Below, in pieces: positions 15,413 through 23,877 of a DNA stretch of 36,771 nt (positions are counted from its first letter, which is position 1; the number at the start of each line of letters is the position of its first letter). The position numbers and the translations under genes are program-made. This DNA is from Lachnospiraceae bacterium. GTDB lineage: Bacteria; Bacillota; Clostridia; Lachnospirales; Lachnospiraceae. The stretch covers positions 1 to 36,771 of the forward strand of contig JAGKTQ010000036.1 of NCBI GenBank assembly GCA_021153325.1, written 5' to 3'. The notes under the pieces are model-generated. The model was not told where the DNA came from, made no database searches, and saw only the letters and a program-made list of their open reading frames with translations.

Positions 15413-17575
15413 ATGAAAAAATATTTTACTATAATTTTAGCACTTTTTTTGACAGCCTTTGGCATTTTTTATGCGGTTTCCGTGAAGGGAGTCTATGTGG
15501 ATCTGCGTCCGAACGATCCTGTGACAGCGTCCTTCATGACAGAAGAGGAGAAGATTTTTGTGCAGAAGGCAGATGGCGAGTATGAAGAGGTCGTGATCCG
15601 TGGTGTGGAGCTTTCATCCAGTATGCCGGGGCAATATGCCACCCAATTTGCAGCAGAGGAAGAGGACTATTTAAGATGGCTGGAGGCAATTGGTGAGATG
15701 GGGGCTAACACAGTGAGAGTCTATAATATTATGGATGATGACTTTTACAATGCCTTTTATCGTTATAATACAGAGCACGAGACACCACTTTATCTTTTGC
15801 AGGGACTGCAGGTATCTGATGATGCCAATTTTGGTTCGGAAGATGCGTGGGCAGATGATTTTTATGGTAGTTTGCTGGAAGATGCAGAGATGGCTGTAGA
15901 CGTGATCCATGGAAAACGAATTATTAATACAAATGAAATGCAGGGAACAGGCATTTATTCTAAAGACATCTCACAGTGGGTCTTAGGCTATATTGTGGGA
16001 CAGGAATGGGATGCTTCTACAGTAGCTTATACAGATGAACAGGGCGAAAGAAAAGTTTCTGGACAAGGAACCTATTTTACGACAACAGAGGATGCTACCA
16101 CATTTGAAAGACTGTTAGCAGATGTCATGGACAGGATTGTGAGTTATGAGTCTTGGAAATATAAGGAACAGCGTTTGGTTTCCTTTGCAAATGATCCAAG
16201 TCTTGATCCATTTGAATATGAGACCTCTTATGCTTCGCAGCTTGGAAAATTCTGCAGTATCGATGCGGAACATATTCTTCCTACGGAAAAATTAATTTCT
16301 GGATATTTTGCATCCTACAAACTTTATGATTTTTGTGATAACTTTGCAGAATATTTATCTGCAGAACAGAAAAGCGAGTTAGGAACGATTTTGACTGACC
16401 GAAATAGTGCGAGCAGCTTTCAAGGTTATTTAGATGTATTGGAAGCATATCATACGATGCCGGTCGTAGTGACTGGTTATGGCTTTTCGACTGCTCGTAT
16501 ACCAGTGGAGGATGATCAGCTTCCTTTGACCGAGGAGGAACAGGGAGAAGCCTTGATGGAAGTGTATCACGAGGCTCTGGAAGCAGGCTGGAATGGGGTG
16601 TGCATTTCTACATGGCAGGATGTGTGGGAACGCAGAACATGGAACACCGCATTTTCTACTGTGCCAACACAAAATTATTTATGGCATGATCTGCAGAGCG
16701 ACGGACAAAATTACGGTATTCTTGATTTTGAGCCTGGAGAAGAAGAAAAAGTGTGTTATGTGGATGGCGACAGCAGTGAATGGGACAAGAGTGAACCAGT
16801 GCTGACAACGGATGCATGGACTGTTTTTACCAAACAGGATGAAGAAGGACTCTATCTTTTGATTAGTGGAGAAGGAGTACAGGAGCAGCCCTTATATATT
16901 CCGATCGATACAACACAGCAGAGTGGAAGCAGTATTTGTGATGCGAAAGCGGTAGAGTTTGACAGGGCGGCAGATTTCCTGCTCTGTTTGGATGGTACAG
17001 ACAACACCAGACTTCTCGTGCAGGAACGTTATGATGCTTTGCGGGAAAATTTCTTAGAAGAAATTACAGGTGAAAATCCATTTTATCATTTCCCTGGAAA
17101 AGACAGTTCCACTTTTGTAACGATTGGTACTGCTTTAAGAAATGATACTTTGATTGATGAGACGCTGCTTCTTACGGAAGAAGAAGCCCAAAAGCTGAAA
17201 GCACTCGGCGTATGGGAATCAGGGAAATTAGTGCACGGAGATGGAAATCCAGAACATGATGATTATTTATCGCTTGCTGATTTCTGTTTTGGAGAGTCTT
17301 GTGTAGAAATCTGTCTGCCGTGGGGATTACTCAATGTGGGCGATCCTTCCCAGATGATGATACATAGTGATTATTATGAAAACTATGGTGTAGATATGCA
17401 GCATGTATCGACTTTCTATATAGGAATTGGTAACGGTTCTGAGAAGATTACAATGGAACCGGTTAAGATGCCGGGATATAAGGGAGCACCTGTCTGGCAT
17501 GAGAGACTGAAGGAGTCGTATGATGTGATACAGAAAGAATGGAAGGGGGAGAATAATGCTTCGTCTGGACATTAG
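15413..17575 (+). CDS. Secreted/anchored glycosidase-like protein lacking the expected nucleophile
   Basis: The 720-aa protein has an N-terminal signal or anchor (residues 4-24) and a region like the GH2/GH5-type TIM barrel. VVIRGVEL, ANTVRVYNI and GYIVGQEWD supply the expected acid/base position Glu198. At the nucleophile strand, where such enzymes read PVVVTEYG, this protein has MPVVVTGYG, so Gly355 replaces the glutamate. From about residue 445 onward (VDGDSSEWD) a beta-rich C-terminal domain resembles a carbohydrate-binding or dockerin-free accessory domain. It is probably a polysaccharide-binding pseudoglycosidase, unless another residue serves as nucleophile. The gene starts 12 bp after CotH behind a GGAGAA site and overlaps the next by 20 bp. 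Confidence 0.72.
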   Translation: MKKYFTIILALFLTAFGIFYAVSVKGVYVDLRPNDPVTASFMTEEEKIFVQKADGEYEEVVIRGVELSSSMPGQYATQFAAEEEDYLRWLEAIGEMGANTVRVYNIMDDDFYNAFYRYNTEHETPLYLLQGLQVSDDANFGSEDAWADDFYGSLLEDAEMAVDVIHGKRIINTNEMQGTGIYSKDISQWVLGYIVGQEWDASTVAYTDEQGERKVSGQGTYFTTTEDATTFERLLADVMDRIVSYESWKYKEQRLVSFANDPSLDPFEYETSYASQLGKFCSIDAEHILPTEKLISGYFASYKLYDFCDNFAEYLSAEQKSELGTILTDRNSASSFQGYLDVLEAYHTMPVVVTGYGFSTARIPVEDDQLPLTEEEQGEALMEVYHEALEAGWNGVCISTWQDVWERRTWNTAFSTVPTQNYLWHDLQSDGQNYGILDFEPGEEEKVCYVDGDSSEWDKSEPVLTTDAWTVFTKQDEEGLYLLISGEGVQEQPLYIPIDTTQQSGSSICDAKAVEFDRAADFLLCLDGTDNTRLLVQERYDALRENFLEEITGENPFYHFPGKDSSTFVTIGTALRNDTLIDETLLLTEEEAQKLKALGVWESGKLVHGDGNPEHDDYLSLADFCFGESCVEICLPWGLLNVGDPSQMMIHSDYYENYGVDMQHVSTFYIGIGNGSEKITMEPVKMPGYKGAPVWHERLKESYDVIQKEWKGENNASSGH

Positions 17576-18659
17576 TGACATCATTTATTTTTATATGTTT
17601 ATCTGTGTCGCACTTCTCGTATTTAATATTCTCTACATTTGGAGTGCCAATGGAAAAAAGAGAATCATGGAGCGGCGCAGAAAGAAATGGAAAAAAGAAG
17701 TAGAGGAAGCGGTAGCCTGCTGCAAGGAAGAGAAAGAGATTCCGAAAAAGCATCAGGTGAGGCTTGAGAGAAAGCTGCGAAATATTAATCAGTTGATTGC
17801 ATTCAACCAGGCAATACAGCCTGATCTGGAAGAAAAAGATGTGCAGCATTATCTTGACTTGAATCATGATACTTTTCAAACGCTGGCAGTGGTCTATGCA
17901 GAAAAATCAGCTATGGAAAAAGCTTTTTTTGCCTACATTATTTCCATATATCATCCGGACAAAGGCAGAGAGCATGATCAGCTTGCAGAAACCTTGCTGG
18001 ATTTTACGGATAATTCGACTATCTATTGCCGGGAAAATGTATTGCTGGCGCTTTGTGCTATGGGCAATGCGGGAGCAATAGAAAGATTTTTTCAGCTTTT
18101 GAATGATAATGGGCTGTATCATAATCCTAAACTTTTGGCAGATGGTCTTTTAACCTTTGAGGGAGATCGGGAAAAACTTGCAATGCAGCTTTTTGAGAAG
18201 AGCAAATATTATAATGAAACGCTGCAGGTGGCGATCGTGCAGTTCGCAACCAGACTGTCAGAGGCTTTTTGTAAGGTTTTTTTGAAGGCATTGCAGGATG
18301 AAATGACACCATTAGAAGTCAAGTTCACATTAATACGTTATTTCCAAAGATTTTATTATGAGGAAGCACTGCCGATCTTATTGGAATATGTCAAAAATGA
18401 TGAGGAGGAAAATGGAGGTTTAGCCATTCCTTCCTGTGCTGCTCTTGCACGATATCCGGGAGATGGTACAGTTGAGATACTAAAAAGTGCTTTGTGCAGC
18501 AGAAACTGGTATGTGAGGAAAAATGCTGCTCTTTCTATTATATCGCTCGGTGTGGAAGAGGATGTTCTAACAGAACTGAGAAGATCACAAGACCGTTATG
18601 CCAGCGAAATGCTCGGTTATATGATGGAATTGAAAACGCAGAAGGAGGTAAAAAAATGA
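17556..18659 (+). CDS. Membrane-anchored HEAT-like repeat protein
   Basis: The 367-aa product has one transmembrane segment near the N terminus (about residues 6-28), followed by a basic, charged linker (GKKRIMERRRKKWKKE) and a largely helical cytoplasmic body. Repeating helix pairs from about residue 130 to 345 (for example LLADGLLTFEGDREKLAMQL and NWYVRKNAALSIISLG) resemble HEAT repeats, which usually serve protein-protein contacts. The basic patch after the membrane span fits the inside-positive rule. It overlaps the preceding gene by 20 bp and the glycosyltransferase by 4 bp (ATGA), so it is likely made in step with both. A scaffold for the synthase is inference. Confidence 0.75.
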   Translation: MLRLDISDIIYFYMFICVALLVFNILYIWSANGKKRIMERRRKKWKKEVEEAVACCKEEKEIPKKHQVRLERKLRNINQLIAFNQAIQPDLEEKDVQHYLDLNHDTFQTLAVVYAEKSAMEKAFFAYIISIYHPDKGREHDQLAETLLDFTDNSTIYCRENVLLALCAMGNAGAIERFFQLLNDNGLYHNPKLLADGLLTFEGDREKLAMQLFEKSKYYNETLQVAIVQFATRLSEAFCKVFLKALQDEMTPLEVKFTLIRYFQRFYYEEALPILLEYVKNDEEENGGLAIPSCAALARYPGDGTVEILKSALCSRNWYVRKNAALSIISLGVEEDVLTELRRSQDRYASEMLGYMMELKTQKEVKK

Positions 18660-20065
18660 CAGCTATACTATCTGGATTTTTGGATGTGGTCAGCATATTT
18701 TTTCTGTTGTATTTACTTCTATATGCGACTTATTTATTTCTTTCGGTAACGGTCGGTGCATGGCGATTATATAAGCGGGATAAAATGCGTAGTATCAAAA
18801 ATGAACTAAAGCATGAGTTCTATTTTCCAATTTCCGTGTTAGTGCCAGCGTATAATGAGGAAGTTACCATATTGGATAATGTAGAATCCATGCTGAATCT
18901 GGATTATCAGCTTTATGAGATCATAGTAGTAGATGATGGTTCTACAGATGATACCACCAAGATTCTGGTGGAGCACTTTGATATGATACAGGTACAGCGT
19001 CCGATCAAACGGATGGTGTCTTGCCAGCCTGTAGAGGCAGTTTATGAAACAAGGGTAAACGGAATTCAGTTGACTGTCATCAAGAAAAAGAATGGTGGAA
19101 AAGGAGACGCCTTGAACATGGGAATCAATGCGGCACAATTCCCGTATTTTGTTTGTATTGATGCGGATTCCATGTTACAGCGAGATTCTTTAGAACGTAT
19201 CATACAGCCAGTCATGGAAGACGACTCCGTAGTGGCTGTTGGAGGACTGATCCGTGTTGCACAGTGTGTGGAAATGGAAGAGGGAAAAGTAGAGAGTTAT
19301 CATCTGCCTTGGAATCCTCTGACTTGTATGCAGGTAATGGAATATGACAGGTCGTTTTTAGCTTCTAGGATCTTGTTGGATAATTTTAATGGAAACCTGA
19401 TCATTTCTGGAGCTTTTGGTTTATTTAAAAAGGATATTGTAGTAGCGGCTGGCGGTTATGCTGGTAATACACTAGGAGAAGATATGGAATTGGTATTGAA
19501 GCTTCACGCATTTTGCAGGCAGAGCCAAATCCCATATTCTATCCGCTATGAGCCAAATGCAGTATGCTGGAGTCAGGCACCTTCTTCCATGAAGGATTTC
19601 AGAAGCCAGAGACGCCGTTGGCATTTGGGTTTGTTCCAGTGTATGATGAAATATAGGTCCATGTTTATGAAACCGCATTATGGATTGGTAGGTTCGCTAT
19701 CTTATTTGTATTATCTGTTGTATGAACTTTTCACACCACAGATAGAGATCTTTGGTCTGTTTGCGACGATACTTGCGGCGTTTGCAGGGATGCTGAACAT
19801 TCCATTTATGCTGCGATTTTATGCGTTATATGCTCTGTATGGAGCAATTTTGACCATTACAGCATTTTTCCAAAGAATTTATACACAGAATTTGAAAATT
19901 GGATTTAATGATGTAGTAAAAGCATGCGTGGCGTGTGTAATTGAAAATTTCTTTTTCCGTTTTTATGTAGATCTTATTCGTGGAACAGCCTTTTTGGGTT
20001 ATCGTAAATATAAGAATCAGTGGGGAAAAATTAAGCGCAGCAATCTGAATAAAGATAAAAAATAA
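18656..20065 (+). CDS. Processive GT2 glycosyltransferase, BcsA/HasA-like synthase
   Basis: The 469-aa membrane protein carries the full motif set of a processive family 2 glycosyltransferase: VVDDGST with Asp93/94, IDADS with Asp169 and Asp171, TLGEDME with Asp276, and QRRRW at 318-322. There is one membrane span at about residues 5-37, and a group of spans lies between about 350 and 450. Synthases of this type polymerise a sugar nucleotide and thread the chain across the membrane, as in cellulose, hyaluronan and poly-N-acetylglucosamine. No PilZ domain is present. An upstream in-frame extension to 18494 runs through the HEAT gene; ATG 18656, behind AAGGAGG and overlapping that gene's stop, is the start. 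The product sugar is not predictable. Confidence 0.92.
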   Translation: MTAILSGFLDVVSIFFLLYLLLYATYLFLSVTVGAWRLYKRDKMRSIKNELKHEFYFPISVLVPAYNEEVTILDNVESMLNLDYQLYEIIVVDDGSTDDTTKILVEHFDMIQVQRPIKRMVSCQPVEAVYETRVNGIQLTVIKKKNGGKGDALNMGINAAQFPYFVCIDADSMLQRDSLERIIQPVMEDDSVVAVGGLIRVAQCVEMEEGKVESYHLPWNPLTCMQVMEYDRSFLASRILLDNFNGNLIISGAFGLFKKDIVVAAGGYAGNTLGEDMELVLKLHAFCRQSQIPYSIRYEPNAVCWSQAPSSMKDFRSQRRRWHLGLFQCMMKYRSMFMKPHYGLVGSLSYLYYLLYELFTPQIEIFGLFATILAAFAGMLNIPFMLRFYALYALYGAILTITAFFQRIYTQNLKIGFNDVVKACVACVIENFFFRFYVDLIRGTAFLGYRKYKNQWGKIKRSNLNKDKK

Positions 20066-20076
20066 AGGTTTTTAAA

Positions 20077-20110
20077 AGAAGTGGAAGTTTTATAATTCCA
20101 CTTCTTTTTT
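20077..20110 (+). terminator. Terminator of the polysaccharide operon
   Basis: AGAAGTGGAA (20077-20086) pairs with TTCCACTTCT (20096-20105) and is followed by a run of T. This is the first clear terminator after the T-box, about 9.7 kb downstream, which supports one long transcript. Confidence 0.88.
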
Positions 20111-20228
20111 ATATATTTTTACCACATTGGATTGGAGTCCGTTTTTTTGGACACATAATAGTTTATCTTAAATACAGAACTTGAGAGAAAAAGCAAAAGA
20201 TGTGTCGAAGAAAGGATCGGTGGAGAGT

Positions 20229-20600
20229 ATGAAAAAGAGTTTTTTGGCAGTTTTGATTTTACTTATGTGTATCACAGGAGTTTTTATAAAGGGAACTGTA
20301 GTGAGTCAGGCAAAATCAAAAATTCAGGAAGAAAATAAAATTTATCATGAAATGGAAAAAACATATATCAAAGAAGTAAAAGCGGTTTTGGAAGAAGCAG
20401 GCTTTGAAAATAGTGGGGTTAACCTGACCAAAGTCATTGATGAAAATGGCGGGCGTGCTTATACATTATTAATCCATAACAGCAGAATTAATAAACTGGA
20501 GTCCGAAGAAAAAGAAGCACTTTTATTAAAGCTTGAAGGTATTTGTTTCGGAGATGAGACATGCGTAATTTACCATGAATTTCTTGTGGCTTACGAGTAA
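20229..20600 (+). CDS. Small signal-peptide or membrane-anchored protein, unknown function
   Basis: I do not recognise this 123-aa protein. It begins with two lysines and a hydrophobic stretch (residues 5-23), then has a short helical region rich in Glu and Lys (about residues 28-55) and a mixed C-terminal domain with two cysteines (GICFGDETCVIYHEF) that could form a disulfide outside the cell. An upstream in-frame TTG at 20181 would add 16 charged residues before the signal. ATG 20229 was preferred because it gives a normal signal peptide, although its GGTGGAG site is close. A weak promoter (TTGGAG near 20132, CATAAT at 20154) and a terminator upstream suggest separate transcription. Confidence 0.6.
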   Translation: MKKSFLAVLILLMCITGVFIKGTVVSQAKSKIQEENKIYHEMEKTYIKEVKAVLEEAGFENSGVNLTKVIDENGGRAYTLLIHNSRINKLESEEKEALLLKLEGICFGDETCVIYHEFLVAYE

Positions 20601-20607
20601 GTTGTAA

Positions 20608-20636
20608 ATGACAGAAAAACGGTTTTGGATTATAAT
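20608..20636 (+). promoter_or_regulatory. Promoter upstream of the DUF1653 gene
   Basis: ATGACA (20608-20613), 17 bp and TATAAT (20631-20636) form a good sigma-A promoter about 70 bp before the start codon at 20705. Confidence 0.55.
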
Positions 20637-20704
20637 CAAATAGAAATGAACTGAGAAGTTTCAAACGTCTTCTTTGTTAGAAAGAGCAGACAGAAAGGAA
20701 AAAA

Positions 20705-21313
20705 ATGAGAGAGAATCCAAGACCACAGGAAATATACAGACATTTTAAAGGAAATTTATATCAGATACTTTCTCTTGCAGAGCATACAGAAACAGGGGAA
20801 ACCCTTGTAATCTATCAGGCGCTTTACGGAGAATATAAAGTATACGCACGAGAACTGGCTATGTTTTTAAGCAAGACAGATAGAGAGAAATACCCTACGG
20901 CGAAGCAGGAATATCGCTTTGAAAAAGTAGAGGCAGAACGTTTGGTAGAAAGCCGGGAGAAGATGCCGGATATAACAATGGAAACACGATCGGAACAAGG
21001 AGTAATAGAAGAAAAAGAAGTAGTACAGGAAAGCGCACATGTAGCACATGCAGTACAGGAAGAGATGCCGGAGGGAGAAGAGGAAATCTTAAATCTCGAT
21101 CCGTTAGTGATAGAATTTCTGGATGCGGACAGCTATGAAGAAAGACTGAATATTTTGGCAGCCTTGCAAAATCGTATTACCAATGAAATGATAAACACAA
21201 TGGCAGTTTCTGTTGATCTGGAGATCAATGATGGCAGCATAGAAGAAAGATATGATGCATTGAAGAACTGTTTGTTGACATTGGAAAAGTACGAGTGCAA
21301 CCGCTTGCGATAA
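20705..21313 (+). CDS. DUF1653 domain protein with C-terminal extension
   Basis: The N-terminal 75 residues (PRPQEIYRHFKGNLYQIL, YQALYGEYKVYAREL, FLSKTDREKYP) are a DUF1653 domain, a small beta-rich module of unknown function. An acidic, low-complexity linker follows to about residue 130. The C-terminal segment of about 70 residues (LNLDPLVIEFLDADSYEERLNIL) is predicted helical and is not recognised. The protein is 202 aa, against about 70-90 for stand-alone DUF1653 proteins, so the extension is an added domain. A run of A with AAAGGA precedes ATG 20705. No membrane segment is seen. Confidence 0.75.
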   Translation: MRENPRPQEIYRHFKGNLYQILSLAEHTETGETLVIYQALYGEYKVYARELAMFLSKTDREKYPTAKQEYRFEKVEAERLVESREKMPDITMETRSEQGVIEEKEVVQESAHVAHAVQEEMPEGEEEILNLDPLVIEFLDADSYEERLNILAALQNRITNEMINTMAVSVDLEINDGSIEERYDALKNCLLTLEKYECNRLR

Positions 21314-21384
21314 ACGTTGGCTCTTTCTAGTCCAGGATGCCTTTCCTATAAGAGGGAGGAAAAGAACGGGTAGAAGTAATTGTA

Positions 21385-22068
21385 ATGTCCAGAAACAGTC
21401 CAGATACATCCCTACGGGTATTTAATGCCATAAAGTATTACAAATTACCTATTACAAGAGCTGTTTTAGTAAGCGGTGCTTCCTTAGCACCTTACTTAAA
21501 GGCGTTCAAAACAGATCTGTTTTTGTCAGCCTATGAAGAGGATGTGCAGGCAGCGATAAATTTTGGAATCGCAGCAGGGATCATATGTGAAAGTAATCCG
21601 AAAAAATATGCAGAATTTAGAAAGCAGGAACCAATTAAAATAGCGTTTGACGGGGATGCAGTGCTCTTTTCTGATGAGTCGGAAACTATTTATAAAGCAA
21701 GAGGTCTTGCAGCTTTTGAAGAAAATGAGAGAAAAAATGCAAAAAAGCCATTAATGGAAGGACCTTTTGCAAATTTTCTCAAAATCATATCAGATCTACA
21801 AAGAGAATACCCGGCGGAAAGTGTACCGATAAGAACGGCATTGGTGACTGCAAGGTGCGCGCCGGCGCATGAGAGGGTCATTCGGACGCTACGAGAGTGG
21901 AATGTAAGGATTGATGAAGCTTTTTTTCTTGGCGGGATTGAGAAAAAAGAAATTTTAAAGGCATTTGGAGCACACATCTTTTTTGATGACCAAAGTGTAC
22001 ATACGATTCCCGCTTCGGAGGTCGTACCGGCTGCGCGAGTGCCAAGTCCAGAAAAAGAAGCAGTATAG
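21385..22068 (+). CDS. 5'-nucleotidase, N-terminally truncated, possible pseudogene
   Basis: The 227-aa frame matches the C-terminal three quarters of the cytosolic 5'-nucleotidase family (PF06189), which removes phosphate from nucleoside monophosphates. The phosphotransfer motif FDGDAVLFSDESE (Asp89 and Asp91) and the TARCAPAHERV and FFDDQ segments are intact. The frame opens exactly at MSRNSPDTSLRVFN, a segment that lies about 70 residues into full-length members. The family-like residues VEVIV continue in frame upstream to a TAA at 21349. No start codon or well-placed ribosome binding site lies between that stop and ATG 21385; the AGAGGGAGG at 21351-21359 is too far away. The gene therefore looks 5'-deleted. 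Activity without the N terminus is doubtful. Confidence 0.7.
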   Translation: MSRNSPDTSLRVFNAIKYYKLPITRAVLVSGASLAPYLKAFKTDLFLSAYEEDVQAAINFGIAAGIICESNPKKYAEFRKQEPIKIAFDGDAVLFSDESETIYKARGLAAFEENERKNAKKPLMEGPFANFLKIISDLQREYPAESVPIRTALVTARCAPAHERVIRTLREWNVRIDEAFFLGGIEKKEILKAFGAHIFFDDQSVHTIPASEVVPAARVPSPEKEAV

Positions 22069-22095
22069 AATAGAAAGTAACAGAGGTTTAGCTCA

Positions 22096-23862
22096 GTGAA
22101 ATATAACAATATACATACAGGACGTTTTTTAGAGCGTCCAAACCGTTTTATCGCTTATGTAGAAATAGACGGGCAAAGGGAAAAAGTACATGTGAAAAAT
22201 ACAGGACGGTGTCGGGAGCTTTTAGTTCCGGGCACTGAAGTGTATTTGGAGAAAAGTGACAACGAAGCACGTTCCACAGCCTATGATCTGGTTGCGGTAA
22301 AGAAGCAGGAGAGAATCGTAAATATGGATTCGAATGCACCAAATAAGGCAGTGGAAGAATGGCTTTTAAAAAGACAGCTTTTTAAAGATCTGACGTTTTT
22401 GCGTCCGGAAACGACTTATCAAAATTCGCGATTTGATTTCTACGCAGAATGCGGTAAAAAAAAGATTTTTATAGAAGTAAAAGGTGTCACTTTAGAAAAT
22501 GACAATGTTGTCAGTTTCCCTGATGCACCATCAGAGAGAGCTGTGAAGCACGTACAAGAGCTCATAAAAGCAAAACAGGAAGGCTATGACACATATGTCA
22601 TATTTGTAGTACAAATGAAGAATGTAAGCCTTTTTATGCCAAATGAAGCAACACATCCAGAATTTGCACAGGTGTTGCGGGAGGCAAGAAAGGCAGGGGT
22701 TTGTGTCAAAGCATATGACTGTGATGTCACAAAAGAGACAATGGAAATAAGAGAGGAAGTTCCAGTAGTATTATCGGTAATTGACCAAATAAGTCAGCCG
22801 CTTCTTGCATGGTATGACAAGAAACATCGTATATTGCCATGGAGGGAAGAACCTACAGGATATCATGTATGGGTGTCAGAGATCATGCTACAGCAGACAA
22901 GAGTAGAGGCAGTCAAACCATATTATGAAAGATTTCTTAAGAATTTACCAAATATTGCTTCTTTATCTGGCGCAAATGAAGAGGTTCTGTTAAAATTGTG
23001 GGAAGGACTCGGATATTATAACCGGGTTCGGAATATGCAAAAAGCAGCTAAGATCATTATGGAAAAATACGGCGGTGAAATGCCGGAAAAATATGAGGAG
23101 CTTCTTGCATTGCCGGGAATCGGAAGCTATACGGCGGGTGCAATTTCTTCCATTGCATATGGACAAAAGGTTCCAGCGGTAGATGGAAATGTGTTGCGTG
23201 TCGTATCCAGACTTCGTATGGATGATTCTGACATATTAAGTGCACAGGTTAAAAAGCGTGTAGAGCAGGAGTTAGTGGAAGGAATGCCTGCCGATCGCCC
23301 AGGGGACTTTAATCAGGCAATGATGGAGCTTGGAGCTGTAGTATGCATACCAAATGGTATGGCGAAGTGCAGTGAATGTCCGCTTCAAAAAATATGTATG
23401 GCTTTTCAAAATGACAGAGTTCTGGAATTTCCGGTCAAGGCAAAAAAGAAGCCGAGGGTGATCGAAAAGAAGACCATATTAGTTATTCGCGATGAGAATC
23501 GGGCAGCAATTCAGAAGAGACCAGACAGGGGTCTTTTGGCGGGATTGTATGGTTTTCCTTCTTTAGAAGGGCATAAGACAGGAGAACAGGTTATCCAGTC
23601 GCTGAAGGAATGGGGGCTTAACCCTATTTATATTAAGCCGTTGGAATCGTCGAAGCATATTTTCAGTCATAAAGAATGGCATATGAAAGGCTATGTAATA
23701 CGAGTGGATGAGCTGATGCCGGTAAACGGAGAAGCAAAGGGCCTTTTATTCGTGGAGCCAAAGGAGACAGAAGAAAAATATCCAATTCCATCTGCATTTG
23801 CGGCATATACAAAATATTTAAATATTAAACTTGGCAATGAAAAGTTTAAAAAAGAAAATTAA
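22096..23862 (+). CDS. SfsA nuclease - MutY adenine glycosylase fusion protein
   Basis: One uninterrupted 588-aa frame encodes two enzymes. Residues 1-222 are SfsA, a DNA/RNA nuclease family, with NTGRCRELLVPG, Asp114 in SRFDF and Glu127/Lys129 in FIEVKG. Residues 233-588 are MutY, which removes adenine opposite 8-oxoguanine: catalytic Glu262 in SEIMLQQT, helix-hairpin-helix LPGIGSYTAG, Asp363 in VDGNV, four iron-sulfur cysteines at 417, 425, 428 and 434, and a NUDIX-like C-terminal domain with the 8-oxoG-reading FSH at 523-525. Both parts are full length for their families (about 230 and 350 aa). The GTG start at 22096 follows AGAGG with a 9-bp gap. The linker between domains is only about 10 residues. 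Confidence 0.93.
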   Translation: MKYNNIHTGRFLERPNRFIAYVEIDGQREKVHVKNTGRCRELLVPGTEVYLEKSDNEARSTAYDLVAVKKQERIVNMDSNAPNKAVEEWLLKRQLFKDLTFLRPETTYQNSRFDFYAECGKKKIFIEVKGVTLENDNVVSFPDAPSERAVKHVQELIKAKQEGYDTYVIFVVQMKNVSLFMPNEATHPEFAQVLREARKAGVCVKAYDCDVTKETMEIREEVPVVLSVIDQISQPLLAWYDKKHRILPWREEPTGYHVWVSEIMLQQTRVEAVKPYYERFLKNLPNIASLSGANEEVLLKLWEGLGYYNRVRNMQKAAKIIMEKYGGEMPEKYEELLALPGIGSYTAGAISSIAYGQKVPAVDGNVLRVVSRLRMDDSDILSAQVKKRVEQELVEGMPADRPGDFNQAMMELGAVVCIPNGMAKCSECPLQKICMAFQNDRVLEFPVKAKKKPRVIEKKTILVIRDENRAAIQKRPDRGLLAGLYGFPSLEGHKTGEQVIQSLKEWGLNPIYIKPLESSKHIFSHKEWHMKGYVIRVDELMPVNGEAKGLLFVEPKETEEKYPIPSAFAAYTKYLNIKLGNEKFKKEN

Positions 23863-23877
23863 GGGAAGTGAAAAAGC

